Source: Bartonella kosoyi
Lineage (GTDB): Bacteria > Pseudomonadota > Alphaproteobacteria > Rhizobiales > Rhizobiaceae
DNA: 64,000 nt
Assembly: GCF_003606325.2 (NCBI RefSeq)
Contig: NZ_CP031843.2
Location: forward strand, 558,001 to 622,000
Direction: 5' to 3'
Of this stretch, positions 20,426 through 34,057 are shown in pieces. The position numbers and the translations under genes were made by a program. The number at the start of each line of letters is the position of its first letter. The first letter of the stretch is position 1. The notes beneath the pieces were generated by a model. That model saw only the letters and a program-made list of their open reading frames with translations, made no database searches and was not told the DNA's origin.

Positions 20426-21350
20426 ACATTAATTGATGTGACAAAGCTTTCTTTTATGTTGCATCATGATAATGTTGTGTTTTGACTCTCTTGATTATAT
20501 TCACAAAATAAAAGTGTAACGATGAGATTAAAAAAATTAAAAGTTTTTGTAATGACCCATTGCCCCATGACACTGAGAATGTCAAAATACTCATATGAAG
20601 AAATTCTATCTTTTTACACTCTATAAGAAGAACATTAAAAATAATAAGTTCTTTTCATTGAAATGAATAGAGATAACAATTTATTAACCATATTTTCGCG
20701 GATTTAGAAAAGCGTTTTTTCATAAAAAAACAATATCTTATCATGATCTTTTCTAATGAGATAATTGATCTATCTTATAAAGAATGAATAAGAAAAATAA
20801 AGAGAGAAAATTATTCTCAAATAGTGACATTAGGTCCCCATATCTTAGCTTTAATCGGTGATATAAAAAGTCCGTTTTATCTATAAAAACAGGACGCTAT
20901 TCTGAGTATCTTGTACAAAAATAGGTACGTTCTACTTAACAGCAATAGATTGATTTGTAATGATAATTTACTGTTTTGTGTATTAAGGAACAGCCCTAAT
21001 ACCGTAAATTTTTTTCATTCCACCTTTGTTCCATGTTGAATCATCAAAACCATTCGCTCGCTGTTATAAGCGGGAGGAGCCGTATGAATAAAAAACTATT
21101 AAGAAAGGATTTAAAATGCTTCTTATGAATTACTTTAAGTGTTGAGAATTATTGCAAAAGAAACGTTGGAAAATAGAATAATAATGCTTGTGATTTGGGC
21201 TCCATGAGGGAATAAATCCATTGATGAGTTTATCTATTTGATTTCTATAAGGTATAAATTTTTTCTGTAAAATTAATTTTGTTTCATAGCATTGATAACA
21301 TAATCATAGACCTATGATTTTATGAACTTTTTTCTTCTATAAAAAATTTT
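20426..21350. other. Long intergenic region between ugpC and the zinc transporter
   Basis: About 925 bp with no gene I can support. At 21071-21128 a GC-richer patch carries GGGAGGAGCCGTATGAA; this is either a strong ribosome site before a 14-residue frame (MNKKLLRKDLKCFL) or a fragment resembling the 5' strand of a group II intron domain V. At 21302-21319 lies an inverted repeat, AATCATAG-AC-CTATGATT, just downstream of the zinc-transporter operon end. Confidence 0.4.
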
Positions 21351-22271
21351 TTAATGTTTAGTGATGGCATCAATGATGGTATTCACATTATGCTTCATCA
21401 TATCGAGATAAGTTGCAGCAGGACCATTTTCGTTTGACAATGCATCAGAATAAAGGGTTCCACCAATTTTTAAACCTGTTTCTTTTGAAATTTGTTTTAT
21501 GAGCCGGGGATTAGAGATATTTTCAACGAACAATGCTGCTGCCTTGTTCGCTTTAATTTGTTTGATAAGTTTAGCAACATCAGCTGCAGTTGCTTCAGCT
21601 TCTGTTGAAGCGCTTTGGGGGGCAAGGATAGTAAAGCCATATTCTTTGGCAAAATAGCCAAAAGCGTCATGAGATGTGATAATGATACGTTTATCTTTAG
21701 GGATAGTGGCAATTTTTGTTTTTAAGGTCTCTTGTGCTGTTTTAAGCTTTTTGATGTAGGTTTCAGCATTTTTATTGTAAAGCGGACAAGATTGTGGATC
21801 AATTTTACAAAAAGCAACAGCGATATTCTTCACATAGATTTCGACATTGGGAATTGTTTGCCAAGCATGCGGATCAATAATGCTGTGATGGTGGTGATGG
21901 GCATCATGTTCTTGATTTTTCATTTCGAGGGGGGGAATGTTAGCACTAACCTCGACAAGAAGTGCTTTTGTATCGCTTGCAGTGATGAGGCGATCAATGA
22001 ACCCCTCTAAATGAAGTCCATTAATAAAAATAATCTGAGCATTTCTAAGAGCTTGAGCGTCAAGGGGGGTAGGTTCATAAGTGTGGGTATTCGCATTGGG
22101 TCCTACAAAAGTGGTCATAGAGATATTGTTGCCTCCTACATTTTTTACGATGTCTGCAAGAATAGAGAAGCTTGTAACAACTTTTATTTTATTGTGTGCA
22201 GAAGCAGAAAAGGGAGAAAGGGCAAACAATAAAGCACTGAGAAGAACAAATTTTTGAGTAAATTTAGGCAT
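21351..22271 (-). CDS. znuA: Zinc ABC transporter substrate-binding protein (ZnuA/AztC type)
   Basis: This 306-residue cluster A-I metal-binding protein has a Sec signal peptide (cleavage near SASAHNK). The expected metal ligands are a His after the first domain (NTHTYEP), a His in DPHAWQT, a His in ITSHDAFGYF and an acidic residue in GGTLYSDALS. A His-rich loop (HDAHHHHH) before the second ligand favours zinc over manganese. It is the last gene of a three-gene minus-strand operon (ATPase, permease, binding protein). The permease looks more like AztB than ZnuB, so the system may be AztABC; either way zinc import is the likely job. Confidence 0.82.
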   Translation of the reverse strand: MPKFTQKFVLLSALLFALSPFSASAHNKIKVVTSFSILADIVKNVGGNNISMTTFVGPNANTHTYEPTPLDAQALRNAQIIFINGLHLEGFIDRLITASDTKALLVEVSANIPPLEMKNQEHDAHHHHHSIIDPHAWQTIPNVEIYVKNIAVAFCKIDPQSCPLYNKNAETYIKKLKTAQETLKTKIATIPKDKRIIITSHDAFGYFAKEYGFTILAPQSASTEAEATAADVAKLIKQIKANKAAALFVENISNPRLIKQISKETGLKIGGTLYSDALSNENGPAATYLDMMKHNVNTIIDAITKH

Positions 22272-22281
22272 TGTTTTTTCT

Positions 22282-23151
22282 TTAAAGTGAGGAAGTATAA
22301 AAAAGGTTGGGAAACCATGTTACAATAAAACCGCGTGGACTGATAAAGCAGGAAATAAGGTAAATCAATCCTGCGGCAATGATAATAGCAGGGCCAGAAG
22401 GCAGGGAGAGATGAAAAGAAAGCAAAAGACCACATACGCTAGAAATGATTCCAAAAAGAGTAGAAAGTACGCAAATAGGGAGGAGCCGTGAAAACCAAAA
22501 ACGGGCTGTAATCGCGGGAATCATCATAATGCCAACGGAAAGTAATGTTCCTAGTGATTGAAAGCCTCCAACCAGATTCAACACCACAAGTCCAAGCAAT
22601 GAAATGTGAATATATTTACTCAATGGAGAGAGTGATTTAAAAAAGAGAGGGTCAAAGCTTTCTAAGACAAGCGCACGCCAAAAAATAAAAAGGCTGCAAA
22701 GTGTAATCAGCATTATGGTGGTGATCAACCAAAGAGCTTGTGTATCAATTGCAAGAACCGATCCAAATAAGAGATGAAGCAGTTCAATGGTTGAATTTTT
22801 CAGTGAGATAATAATGACACCTGCTGCAAGTGCAATAAGATAGAAGACGGTCATAGATGCGTCTTCTTTCTGAAAACTATTTCGTGAAATTAAAACGGTT
22901 GCTAAAGCAACAATAATGCCAGCAGAAATACCACCAAGTGTCATAGATATAAGGGAGAAGCCGCAAATGAGAAAAGCAGTTGCAACACCAGGAAGAATGG
23001 CATGAGAGATAGCATCTCCTGTCAAACTCATTCCACGAAGCATCAAAAATACACCAACAGGACAAGCGCTAATAGAGAGGAGAATAGAGCCGATAAGGGC
23101 GTTTTGCATAAAGTGGAAATCAACAAAGGGGGCAAGAAAAAATGCATACAC
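22282..23151 (-). CDS. znuB: Zinc ABC transporter permease (ZnuB/AztB type)
   Basis: This 289-residue ABC-3 family permease has about eight hydrophobic segments. Characteristic motifs are VGVFLMLRGMSLTGDAISHA in the first third (the ATPase-contact region) and LVGGFQSLGTLLSVGIMMIP in the last third. It lies between the ATPase (3 bp upstream) and the binding protein (10 bp downstream), so all three are co-transcribed. The wording of the first motif matches my memory of AztB more than E. coli ZnuB. Confidence 0.85.
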   Translation of the reverse strand: MYAFFLAPFVDFHFMQNALIGSILLSISACPVGVFLMLRGMSLTGDAISHAILPGVATAFLICGFSLISMTLGGISAGIIVALATVLISRNSFQKEDASMTVFYLIALAAGVIIISLKNSTIELLHLLFGSVLAIDTQALWLITTIMLITLCSLFIFWRALVLESFDPLFFKSLSPLSKYIHISLLGLVVLNLVGGFQSLGTLLSVGIMMIPAITARFWFSRLLPICVLSTLFGIISSVCGLLLSFHLSLPSGPAIIIAAGLIYLISCFISPRGFIVTWFPNLFYTSSL

Positions 23152-23154
23152 GTC

Positions 23155-23919
23155 TTATAACCTAAGAAAGAGAGAATCATTAATAGGAGGGAGGTGATTT
23201 TGTGTACGAATACACAAAGAGTTAGAAGCGAGAGGGGGCATGACGTGGTGAATGGTGTTGTCGAAAAACTGTGTTGTTTCTCCATAAAAGGCATTTTGTT
23301 GATTAATTTGAATCATTTGAGGAAAAAATTCTTGCACGACGAGAGGGTCATGGAGTGCTGTGAGAACGGTGCGTCCTTGCTGTTTCCAGTATGTGATCAA
23401 TGCAAGAAGGTCTTTTTGAGTATTGCGGTCGATACCATTGAAAGGTTCATCAAGCAAGATAATATCGGCATCTTGTGCAATGATACGTGCAAAAAGGGCG
23501 CGTTGTAATTGCCCACCTGATAATGTTTCAAGTGAACGAGTAGCAAGTGCTGTGAGTCCAACCATTTCAAGCGCATTCTGAATCTTGGAATCATAAGGGC
23601 GTTGGTTTTTCCATAATCCACAAAAGGACCATAATCCTGTTTTGATAAGCGTTTTCACATCAATGGGAAATGTTTGGTCTATATCACACTGCTGAGCAAG
23701 ATAAGCAATACGGCTTTTTTGGGGTTTTGTAATTTTCCCCTTAAGAGGTTTAATCAATCCAGCGATGGCTTTGAGCAATGTTGATTTTCCAGCGCCGTTA
23801 TCACCCGTTATTGCAATCAAGGAACCCGCTTTGAACTTTGCTGAAAAGCCCTTGATCGTTATTCTATTCCCATAGCCTAATGTTGTCTTTTTAAAGTGCA
23901 GATCCATAACGTATACCAT
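23155..23919 (-). CDS. znuC: Zinc ABC transporter ATP-binding protein (ZnuC/AztA type)
   Basis: This 254-residue ATPase has Walker A GDNGAGKST, signature LSGGQLQRALFAR, Walker B IILLDEPFNGID and switch ALHDP. It is the first gene of the operon and starts about 20 bp from a large Zur-like palindrome. ATG at 23919 is used here; an in-frame ATG at 23907 is equally possible, since neither has a good ribosome site. The metal specificity is inferred from the operon and its operator. Confidence 0.84.
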   Translation of the reverse strand: MVYVMDLHFKKTTLGYGNRITIKGFSAKFKAGSLIAITGDNGAGKSTLLKAIAGLIKPLKGKITKPQKSRIAYLAQQCDIDQTFPIDVKTLIKTGLWSFCGLWKNQRPYDSKIQNALEMVGLTALATRSLETLSGGQLQRALFARIIAQDADIILLDEPFNGIDRNTQKDLLALITYWKQQGRTVLTALHDPLVVQEFFPQMIQINQQNAFYGETTQFFDNTIHHVMPPLASNSLCIRTQNHLPPINDSLFLRL

Positions 23920-23938
23920 CGTTGCTTATTACTTTGAA

Positions 23939-23991
23939 AATTATGTAATAATATAACGTTTGTCAATAAAATGTTATATTATTACATAATT
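23939..23991. promoter_or_regulatory. Paired Zur-like operator forming a 53-bp inverted repeat
   Basis: Two perfect 19-bp arms (AATTATGTAATAATATAAC at 23939-23957 and its reverse complement at 23973-23991) flank a 15-bp spacer. Each arm contains a quasi-palindrome of the type TGTTATATTATTACA, close to the alphaproteobacterial Zur box as I remember it. The site sits directly upstream of the zinc-transporter operon, where a zinc-bound repressor would block transcription. No zur gene is in the window; the Fur-family gene at 30487 looks like Fur. Confidence 0.65.
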
Positions 23992-24054
23992 TTTGAGTGC
24001 TGAATATTTTAGTGGGAAGATCGTGGACAATTCAAAATAATGGTCGAATTTTTC

Positions 24055-24091
24055 TTGACGAAAGAGCGAGAGTATATACTATATATAGTAT
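24055..24091 (+). promoter_or_regulatory. Candidate nrd promoter with NrdR-like box
   Basis: TTGACG (24055-24060) is a good -35. About 18 bp on, the -10 region falls inside a perfect 16-bp palindrome, ATACTATATATAGTAT (24076-24091). Its core CTATATATAG matches the NrdR box consensus. NrdR boxes usually occur as a pair about 31 bp apart and I see only one. The next plus-strand gene is nrdH, about 490 bp away. Promoter overlap would suit repression of ribonucleotide reductase genes. Confidence 0.5.
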
Positions 24092-24585
24092 CAAAATGAT
24101 TGGTGATTCTAAATAAGCACAAGAGAGGGTGTTAGTGTGTTTCGTTTGGTATCTAAGTTATTTCCAATATTATCGTAAAAGTTTGTTGAGCAAGAGTAGA
24201 GCGATATTCTTGCTGGAAGGTCTCTTTTGGAAGGATTTCCTTTCATTTTTGTAATTGATTTTTGCCGTAAAAGAGTAAAACAGAACTCTTGAAAACGGTG
24301 GTTTAGAACGTTAGTTTTTTAGACAGCAGGAGGGAATTGTGTGCCAAGCAAAAGATTGTTTTATAACTGGGAGTCATTTAAGTTGTAGAGCAATCGCTTA
24401 TTCTCATCATAGTTTTTGAAGTTATTTGATGAGAGATTCCGTTATTTTCAAAAAGCTGTGTGCTATTTGAAAATAATCGCACGTTTTGCGTACAATTTCT
24501 GTTGTTTGTTATTCTTGAGTACCTATAAAATTATTAGATTGACTCTTTTAGGGTTGATTGTTTTGAATTGTGAAAGTTGAAGAAA
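24092..24585 (+). other. Long hairpin-rich leader before nrdH
   Basis: About 490 bp without an ORF lies between the NrdR-like box and nrdH. Perfect inverted repeats include AGCAAGA/TCTTGCT (24189-24214), TCTCATCA/TGATGAGA (24402-24434) and an 11-bp stem TTATTTTCAAA/TTTGAAAATAA (24442-24476, 13-nt loop). It could be a structured 5' leader, a small RNA gene or decayed DNA. It does not show conserved cobalamin riboswitch elements that I can identify. Confidence 0.45.
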
Positions 24586-24810
24586 ATGTCGATCACTATT
24601 TATAGCAAACCATCTTGTGTTCAATGTGATGCTACACGCCGTGCTTTTGATGCAAAGGGCATTCATTATCGTGTTGTTGATATTTCTTGTGATGAACAAG
24701 CATACAGTTTTGTTCAATCTCTGGGGTATCGTCAAGTTCCTGTCGTTGTTTGTGGTGAGAATCATTGGTCTGGTTTTAGACCAGATATGATTAGTGGTCT
24801 TTGTGCTTAA
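24586..24810 (+). CDS. nrdH: Glutaredoxin-like NrdH
   Basis: This 74-residue thioredoxin-fold protein is the electron donor for class Ib ribonucleotide reductase. The redox motif CVQC is in [11 protein letters not shown] near the N-terminus, and the conserved C-terminal segment [10 protein letters not shown] is typical of NrdH. ATG at 24586 is preferred over a TTG 9 nt upstream. Its TAA stop overlaps the nrdI ATG (TAATG), indicating translational coupling. First gene of nrdHIEF. Confidence 0.95.
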   Translation: MSITIYSKPSCVQCDATRRAFDAKGIHYRVVDISCDEQAYSFVQSLGYRQVPVVVCGENHWSGFRPDMISGLCA

Positions 24811-25189
24811 TGGGGCTTATTGTTTATTATTCGAGTGCAACGGGTAATACAGAACATTTTGTCTCGCAGCTTGGTCAACGACTCTTCAAAATTGATAAAA
24901 GAAAGCCCTCTGCATTCGTTGGTGAACCTTATGTATTGGTTGTTCCTACCTATGCAGATGGAGAAGGAAGAGGGGCGGTGCCGAAAGCCGTTATTCATTT
25001 TCTTAATGAAGCTGAGAACCGCAAGTTAATTCGTGGTGTTATTGGCAGTGGGAATCGTAATTTTGGTCGCTATTATAGTTTAGCCAGTAAGATCATTGCT
25101 GAAAAATGTGGTGTCCCTTGCCTTTACCGTTTTGAGCTGCGTGGCACTGATGAAGACGTTATTTGTGTAAAAAAGGGATTGGAAAGATT

Positions 25190-25208
<19 letters not shown>
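24810..25208 (+). CDS. nrdI: Flavodoxin-like NrdI
   Basis: NrdI (132 residues) is a flavodoxin-like protein that helps assemble the manganese-tyrosyl radical cofactor of NrdF. The FMN-binding loop reads [12 protein letters not shown], followed by [14 protein letters not shown] and [14 protein letters not shown], all family motifs. The start overlaps the nrdH stop by one base. Its 3' end overlaps the nrdE start by about 19 bp. Confidence 0.95.
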
Positions 25209-29185
<3,977 letters not shown>

Positions 29186-29189
<4 letters not shown>

Positions 29190-30262
29190 TTATTATCCAT
29201 TTCCATGAGAAGTGCTGTTTGATAATCTGAGATGAGTGCATGAATAATCTCATCAAGATCTCCTTCCAAAATGCGATCAAGCTTGTACAGGGTCAGATTA
29301 ATACGGTGATCGGTGACGCGCCCTTGTGGAAAATTATAGGTACGAATACGTTCTGAACGATCACCAGAGCCAACTTGGCTTTTACGAGAAGCTGAACGTT
29401 CACTTTCTACCTTTTGTCGTTCGATATCGAATAAGCGTGCCCTTAAAATTTGAAGAGCTCGTGCACGGTTTTGGTGTTGTGATTTTTCTGCCTGTACCAC
29501 CATAATTCCTGTTGGAATATGGGTGATACGAACAGCTGAATCCGTTGTATTGACATGCTGTCCTCCTGCTCCAGATGCACGCATTGTATCAATACGAATA
29601 TCTTCAGGACGAATATGAATATCAATTTCTTCAGCTTCTGGAAGCACTGCAACAGTAGCAGCTGATGTATGGATACGTCCTCCGGTTTCTGTTTCAGGGA
29701 TGCGTTGCACACGATGGACACCTGATTCATATTTCAATTTAGAAAAGACACCTTTGCCTGAGATGGTCGCAATAATCTCTTTATATCCACCAACTTCCCC
29801 CTCACTGAGTGAAATAATCTCTACTTTCCAATGGTGAGCATGGGCATAACGTTCATACATGCGGAAAAGATCACCGGAAAAAAGTGCAGCTTCTGATCCA
29901 CCCGTTCCTGCTCGAATTTCAACAATAGCGCTTTTTTCATCTGCTACATCTTTAGGCAAAAGCAGAATTTGGAGTTCTTTTTCAAGTTGCTCTACTTTTT
30001 TATATAACGATGGGAGTTCTTCTTGGGCAAGATGACGCATCTCTATATCTGTTTGTTTATCGTTGATAATTGTTTCTAATTCTGTAATCTCTGCGTAAAG
30101 AGCATTTAATGCGCGTATAGAAGCAATAACGGGTTGTAGTTCTGCATATTCAGAAGCTAATTTGACATATGTTTCAGCATTTGGATTGGTCGTCATTTGG
30201 CTTTCAATTATTTCAAAGCGCTTTTCAAGCTGTTTTATGCGATCTTGTGGCAAAGAAACCAT
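29186..30262 (-). CDS. prfA: Peptide chain release factor 1 (RF1)
   Basis: RF1 recognises UAA and UAG codons and triggers peptide release. The 358-residue protein contains the catalytic GGQ in [19 protein letters not shown] (about residue 235). The anticodon-like region precedes it. The RF1/RF2 C-terminal domain includes the basic [19 protein letters not shown]. Length and motif set fit RF1 rather than RF2. It begins with ATG at 30262 and is coupled to prmC downstream. Confidence 0.96.
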
Positions 30263-30450
30263 GATAATATTAGCCTAATTTTTCATAATACAATTTTTTA
30301 TAATATCTTATTGCAATGCTTTTTTGTTAGAACACTGGCAATGAATGAGCGTACAGCATCATACAAAAAGGGGTAATAAAGCAGAAAAACTTTTTTGCCA
30401 ATGAAAACTATTCTATTTTCAAGGTAAATTTTTATAAAATACAGCCGGTC

Positions 30451-30468
30451 TGAGATGTTTTCATCTCA
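30451..30468 (-). terminator. Hairpin downstream of fur
   Basis: A perfect 7-bp stem TGAGATG/CATCTCA with a 4-nt loop lies about 20 bp beyond the fur stop. On the minus strand the T-run is weak and delayed, so it may be a stabilising hairpin or weak terminator separating fur from prfA. Confidence 0.4.
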
Positions 30469-30486
30469 TGGCATATAATCATCTTT

Positions 30487-30906
30487 TTAAGAGTTTTTTT
30501 TTCCGTAAAGTTCAAGACGATGATGAATAATATCATAGCCAAGGGATTTTGCAATTTCCTCTTGCAATTTTTCAATAACATCCGAATGAAACTCGATAAC
30601 TTGTCCTGTTTCTATATCAATGAGATGATCATGATGTTGCCCATCTGCTTGCTCAAAACGAGATGGACCACCACTAAAGGTATGACGGTGAATTGTCCCA
30701 TTGACTTCCAATTTTTTCATGGTTCGATAAACCGTTGAGAGCGAAATACTCGAATCTATTTTGTTTGCACGCTGAAAAATTTCAAATGCATTGGGATGAT
30801 CATTTGTATCAGCCAAAATATCAAGAATAACACGCCGTTGGCGCGTTACTCTTAAACCAGCCGCGCGCAATTCTTGCTCATAGTTTCGTTTTTTATTCAT
30901 CTTCAT
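30487..30906 (-). CDS. fur: Fur-family transcriptional regulator
   Basis: This 139-residue metal-responsive repressor has an N-terminal winged helix ([14 protein letters not shown], then [16 protein letters not shown]) and a dimerisation/metal domain. Metal-ligand motifs are [13 protein letters not shown] and [17 protein letters not shown]. The CxxC pair after HDHL in E. coli Fur is absent (IDIE), as in alphaproteobacterial Fur/Mur proteins. The region around HHDHLID is closer to Fur than to Irr or Zur. The frame runs back to 30987 inside secA, but ATG at 30906, just after the secA stop, is more sensible. It may be co-transcribed with secA. Confidence 0.85.
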   Translation of the reverse strand: MKMNKKRNYEQELRAAGLRVTRQRRVILDILADTNDHPNAFEIFQRANKIDSSISLSTVYRTMKKLEVNGTIHRHTFSGGPSRFEQADGQHHDHLIDIETGQVIEFHSDVIEKLQEEIAKSLGYDIIHHRLELYGKKNS

Positions 30907-30916
30907 TGTTTGCTTT

Positions 30917-33634
30917 TCAAACAAAGGCTCCATGACAGTGTTTGTATTTCTTCTCTGAACCGCAAGGGCAACGTTCATTGCGTCCAACTTTTCCCCATGT
31001 CGTTACATCATTGGGGTCACGGTCTTGTGGATTAACAAATCTATTTTCTTGTGATCGTGCCCATAAATGGGAACCATTTCCTTGATTTTGATCATTAAAG
31101 ACAGAAGAATCAGCACCAGTTTGTTCAGGCATGGTCGATTCGGTAGGTTGTTGAATAATCTCAAAGCGCATAAGTTTAGAAGTGACAATTCGGCGTAAAT
31201 TCCTCAACATACCTTGAAAGAGCTCAAAAGATTCTGTTTTATATTCATTGAGTGGATCTCGCTGCGCATAACCACGAAAACCAACAACAGAACGCAAATG
31301 ATCTAAACTGACCAGATGTTCACGCCATAACGTGTCAATGGTTTCGAGCAATACTGCTTTGTGAAAATAAGCCATAACCTCTGGAGAGTAGCGTTCAGTA
31401 CGCTCATTTTCGAGTTTTGTAACAGCATCTGAGATACGCTCTAAAATTTGTTCTTCGGCAATTCCATCTTCTTTTGCCCATTCTTGCACAGGAAGTTCAA
31501 GATTAAAGAGCTCTTGAATCTCCTCTTCGAGAGTTTTTACATCCCATTTTTCAGAATATGTTCCTGATGGAATATAAGTCTCTACCAGATCCTCCACAAC
31601 TTCATCGCGCATTTCATGGATCATTTCTGATAAATCGTCTGCGTTCATGATCTCCATACGCTGTTCAAAAATAACCTTGCGTTGATCATTCATGACATCA
31701 TCATATTTTAGCAGATTTTTACGAATTTCAAAGTTTCGTGCTTCGACCTTTTTTTGTGCTTTTTCAAGAGCTTTATTAATCCACGGATGGATAATAGCTT
31801 CATTTTCTTTCAATCCAAGTTTCTGTAGCATGCTATCCATACGGTTGGAGCCGAAGATACGCATAAGATCATCTTGAAGAGAAAGAAAGAATTTTGAGCG
31901 ACCAGGATCGCCTTGGCGACCAGAACGCCCACGAAGCTGGTTATCAATACGACGGCTTTCATGGCGTTCAGTCGCAATAACGTAAAGTCCCCCAGCCGCT
32001 AAAGCCTCTTCTTTAAGTTGTTTGACATCTTTTTTGATTTCTTCAATTTTAGCAGTTCGCTCTGGCCCTTCGGGGATATCGTGTAATTCTTGTCGGATGC
32101 GCATTTCAACATTACCACCAAGCTGTATATCTGTACCGCGTCCTGCCATGTTGGTTGCGATGGTAAGAGCACCAGGAACACCTGCTTGTGCGATGATGTA
32201 TGCTTCTTGCTCGTGATAGCGAGCATTTAAGACTCTAAAATCGGTAATACCCTCTTTTCGCAAACGTTCTGCCAATTGCTCTGACTTTTCAATAGAGGTT
32301 GTTCCAACAAGAATAGGCTGTTTTTTTTCGTGCGCTTGACGGATATTATGCACAATCGCTCGGTATTTCTCTTCTGCTGTTCGATAAATTTCATCATCTT
32401 CGTCAAGACGTTGTACTGGTAAATTGGTTGGGACTTCGACAACGTCAAGACCATAAATATTTCTGAATTCTTCGGCTTCTGTTGTTGCAGTTCCAGTCAT
32501 TCCAGATAATTTTCTATACATGCGGAAATAATTTTGGAAAGTGATGGAAGCAAGTGTCTGATTTTCTGGTTGAATAGCAACATGCTCTTTAGCTTCTAAC
32601 GCTTGATGAAGTCCCTCAGAATAACGCCGTCCAGGCATCATTCTGCCTGTAAATTCATCGATAATCACAATTTCATCATTGCGAACAATGTAATCTTTAT
32701 CGCGAACAAATAGTTTATGAGCTTTTAGAGCATTATTAACATGATGAACGATAGCGACATTTTCTATGTCATAAAGACTTTCACCCTTAAGATACCCAGA
32801 TTGTTCAAGCATTTTTTCAATTTTTTCAGTACCAACTTCGGTAAAGGTCGTTGTTTTTTGTTTTTCATCTATTTCATAGTCTTCTGGCGTTAAGGCAGGA
32901 ATAAATGTGTCAATAAGGTTATAAAAGTCTGTACGATCTTCTAGAGGACCAGAAATAATAAGGGGTGTCCGCGCTTCATCAATGAGGATAGAATCCACTT
33001 CATCGACAATTGCATAGTGGTGCCCACGTTGAACCATTTGACTATGATCGAAAGCCATATTATCACGCAAATAATCAAAACCTAGTTCATTATTTGTCGC
33101 ATAGGTGATGTCACATGCATAGGCTGCTCTACGGGCATCGCTATCAAGATCATGAAGAATGACACCCGTTGTAAGCCCAAGAAAACTAAAAATTTTTCCC
33201 ATTGTTTCAGCATCACGACTGGCAAGATAATCGTTTACTGTCACAACATGAACGCCTTTACCTTCCAATGCATTGAGATAAATTGGTAGAGTGGCCATTA
33301 ATGTTTTACCTTCACCGGTACGCATTTCAGCTATGCCACAGTTGTGAAGGACCATTCCACCAATAAGTTGTACATCAAAAGGACGCATATCATAAACACG
33401 TTTTGCGGCTTCACGAGCCGTTGCAAACGCTTCTGGTAAGAGTAAATCAATACTTTCACCTTCACTAAGACGTTTACGAAAGACTTCTGTCTTTTGGCAA
33501 AGCTGCTCATCGCTTAATTTTACAAATTGTTCTTCCAAAGCATTAATTTGTGCAACTTTTTGGCGGAATGCTTTGAGACGTCTCTCATGAGCTGAACCAA
33601 AAAATTTACGTGCAAAAACACCTAAACTGACCAT
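30917..33634 (-). CDS. secA: Preprotein translocase ATPase SecA
   Basis: SecA (905 residues) drives post-translational protein export through SecYEG. It has a DEAD motor with Walker [12 protein letters not shown], Walker [16 protein letters not shown] and the preprotein cross-linking domain. NBD2 carries [17 protein letters not shown] and [12 protein letters not shown]. The C-terminal zinc-binding SecB/lipid-interaction tail is intact ([17 protein letters not shown]). It starts with ATG at 33634 behind AAAGGGCC. The fur gene follows 10 bp after its stop. Confidence 0.97.
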   Translation of the reverse strand: MVSLGVFARKFFGSAHERRLKAFRQKVAQINALEEQFVKLSDEQLCQKTEVFRKRLSEGESIDLLLPEAFATAREAAKRVYDMRPFDVQLIGGMVLHNCGIAEMRTGEGKTLMATLPIYLNALEGKGVHVVTVNDYLASRDAETMGKIFSFLGLTTGVILHDLDSDARRAAYACDITYATNNELGFDYLRDNMAFDHSQMVQRGHHYAIVDEVDSILIDEARTPLIISGPLEDRTDFYNLIDTFIPALTPEDYEIDEKQKTTTFTEVGTEKIEKMLEQSGYLKGESLYDIENVAIVHHVNNALKAHKLFVRDKDYIVRNDEIVIIDEFTGRMMPGRRYSEGLHQALEAKEHVAIQPENQTLASITFQNYFRMYRKLSGMTGTATTEAEEFRNIYGLDVVEVPTNLPVQRLDEDDEIYRTAEEKYRAIVHNIRQAHEKKQPILVGTTSIEKSEQLAERLRKEGITDFRVLNARYHEQEAYIIAQAGVPGALTIATNMAGRGTDIQLGGNVEMRIRQELHDIPEGPERTAKIEEIKKDVKQLKEEALAAGGLYVIATERHESRRIDNQLRGRSGRQGDPGRSKFFLSLQDDLMRIFGSNRMDSMLQKLGLKENEAIIHPWINKALEKAQKKVEARNFEIRKNLLKYDDVMNDQRKVIFEQRMEIMNADDLSEMIHEMRDEVVEDLVETYIPSGTYSEKWDVKTLEEEIQELFNLELPVQEWAKEDGIAEEQILERISDAVTKLENERTERYSPEVMAYFHKAVLLETIDTLWREHLVSLDHLRSVVGFRGYAQRDPLNEYKTESFELFQGMLRNLRRIVTSKLMRFEIIQQPTESTMPEQTGADSSVFNDQNQGNGSHLWARSQENRFVNPQDRDPNDVTTWGKVGRNERCPCGSEKKYKHCHGAFV

Positions 33635-34057
33635 CTCTGGCCCTTTCTTTTAATTGTTGTCACTCTTATTGGGAAATTCATACGATCTCCCCATGTTCCA
33701 CATTTTCTTTAAGTCTTCTGATATCATGAAATGCAGATGGTACCATTATACTTGCCGGTGTGCAATTTTTCACTTTAAATTGTAGAGTAGAGATAAGAGG
33801 CCAAGGGCGCTATGTCAACTTTAGCTATGTTATTTAACAGATACAATACAAAGTAATTTAAGATACAATACGCCATTTTTTCCATTATCATGTTTTTCAT
33901 TTGTGTTAGATAGGGTTGAAGAAATCGAGATAGAAGGGCAATTTTATACTTTTTAAAATAAAATTACTGATTTATTTCTCTCTGTTTAAAGATTAAAGTG
34001 TTATGGTAAAGAAAATTGGAATCTTGAACCTGCCTTGCATTTTTAAGGAGTATATCT
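33635..34057. other. Divergent intergenic region secA / parvulin
   Basis: About 420 bp holds the two divergent promoters. An 11-bp direct repeat, AGATACAATAC, occurs at 33839 and 33861 (22-bp spacing, two helical turns), a possible operator pair. No ORF, hairpin or RNA gene is evident. Confidence 0.4.

Noticed and set aside
24092-24585. Cobalamin riboswitch upstream of the nrd genes
   Set aside because: Hairpins are present, but I could not find the conserved B12-box sequence.
30907-30987. N-terminal extension of Fur into secA
   Set aside because: The extra residues are the out-of-frame reading of the SecA zinc tail and are absent from Fur proteins.
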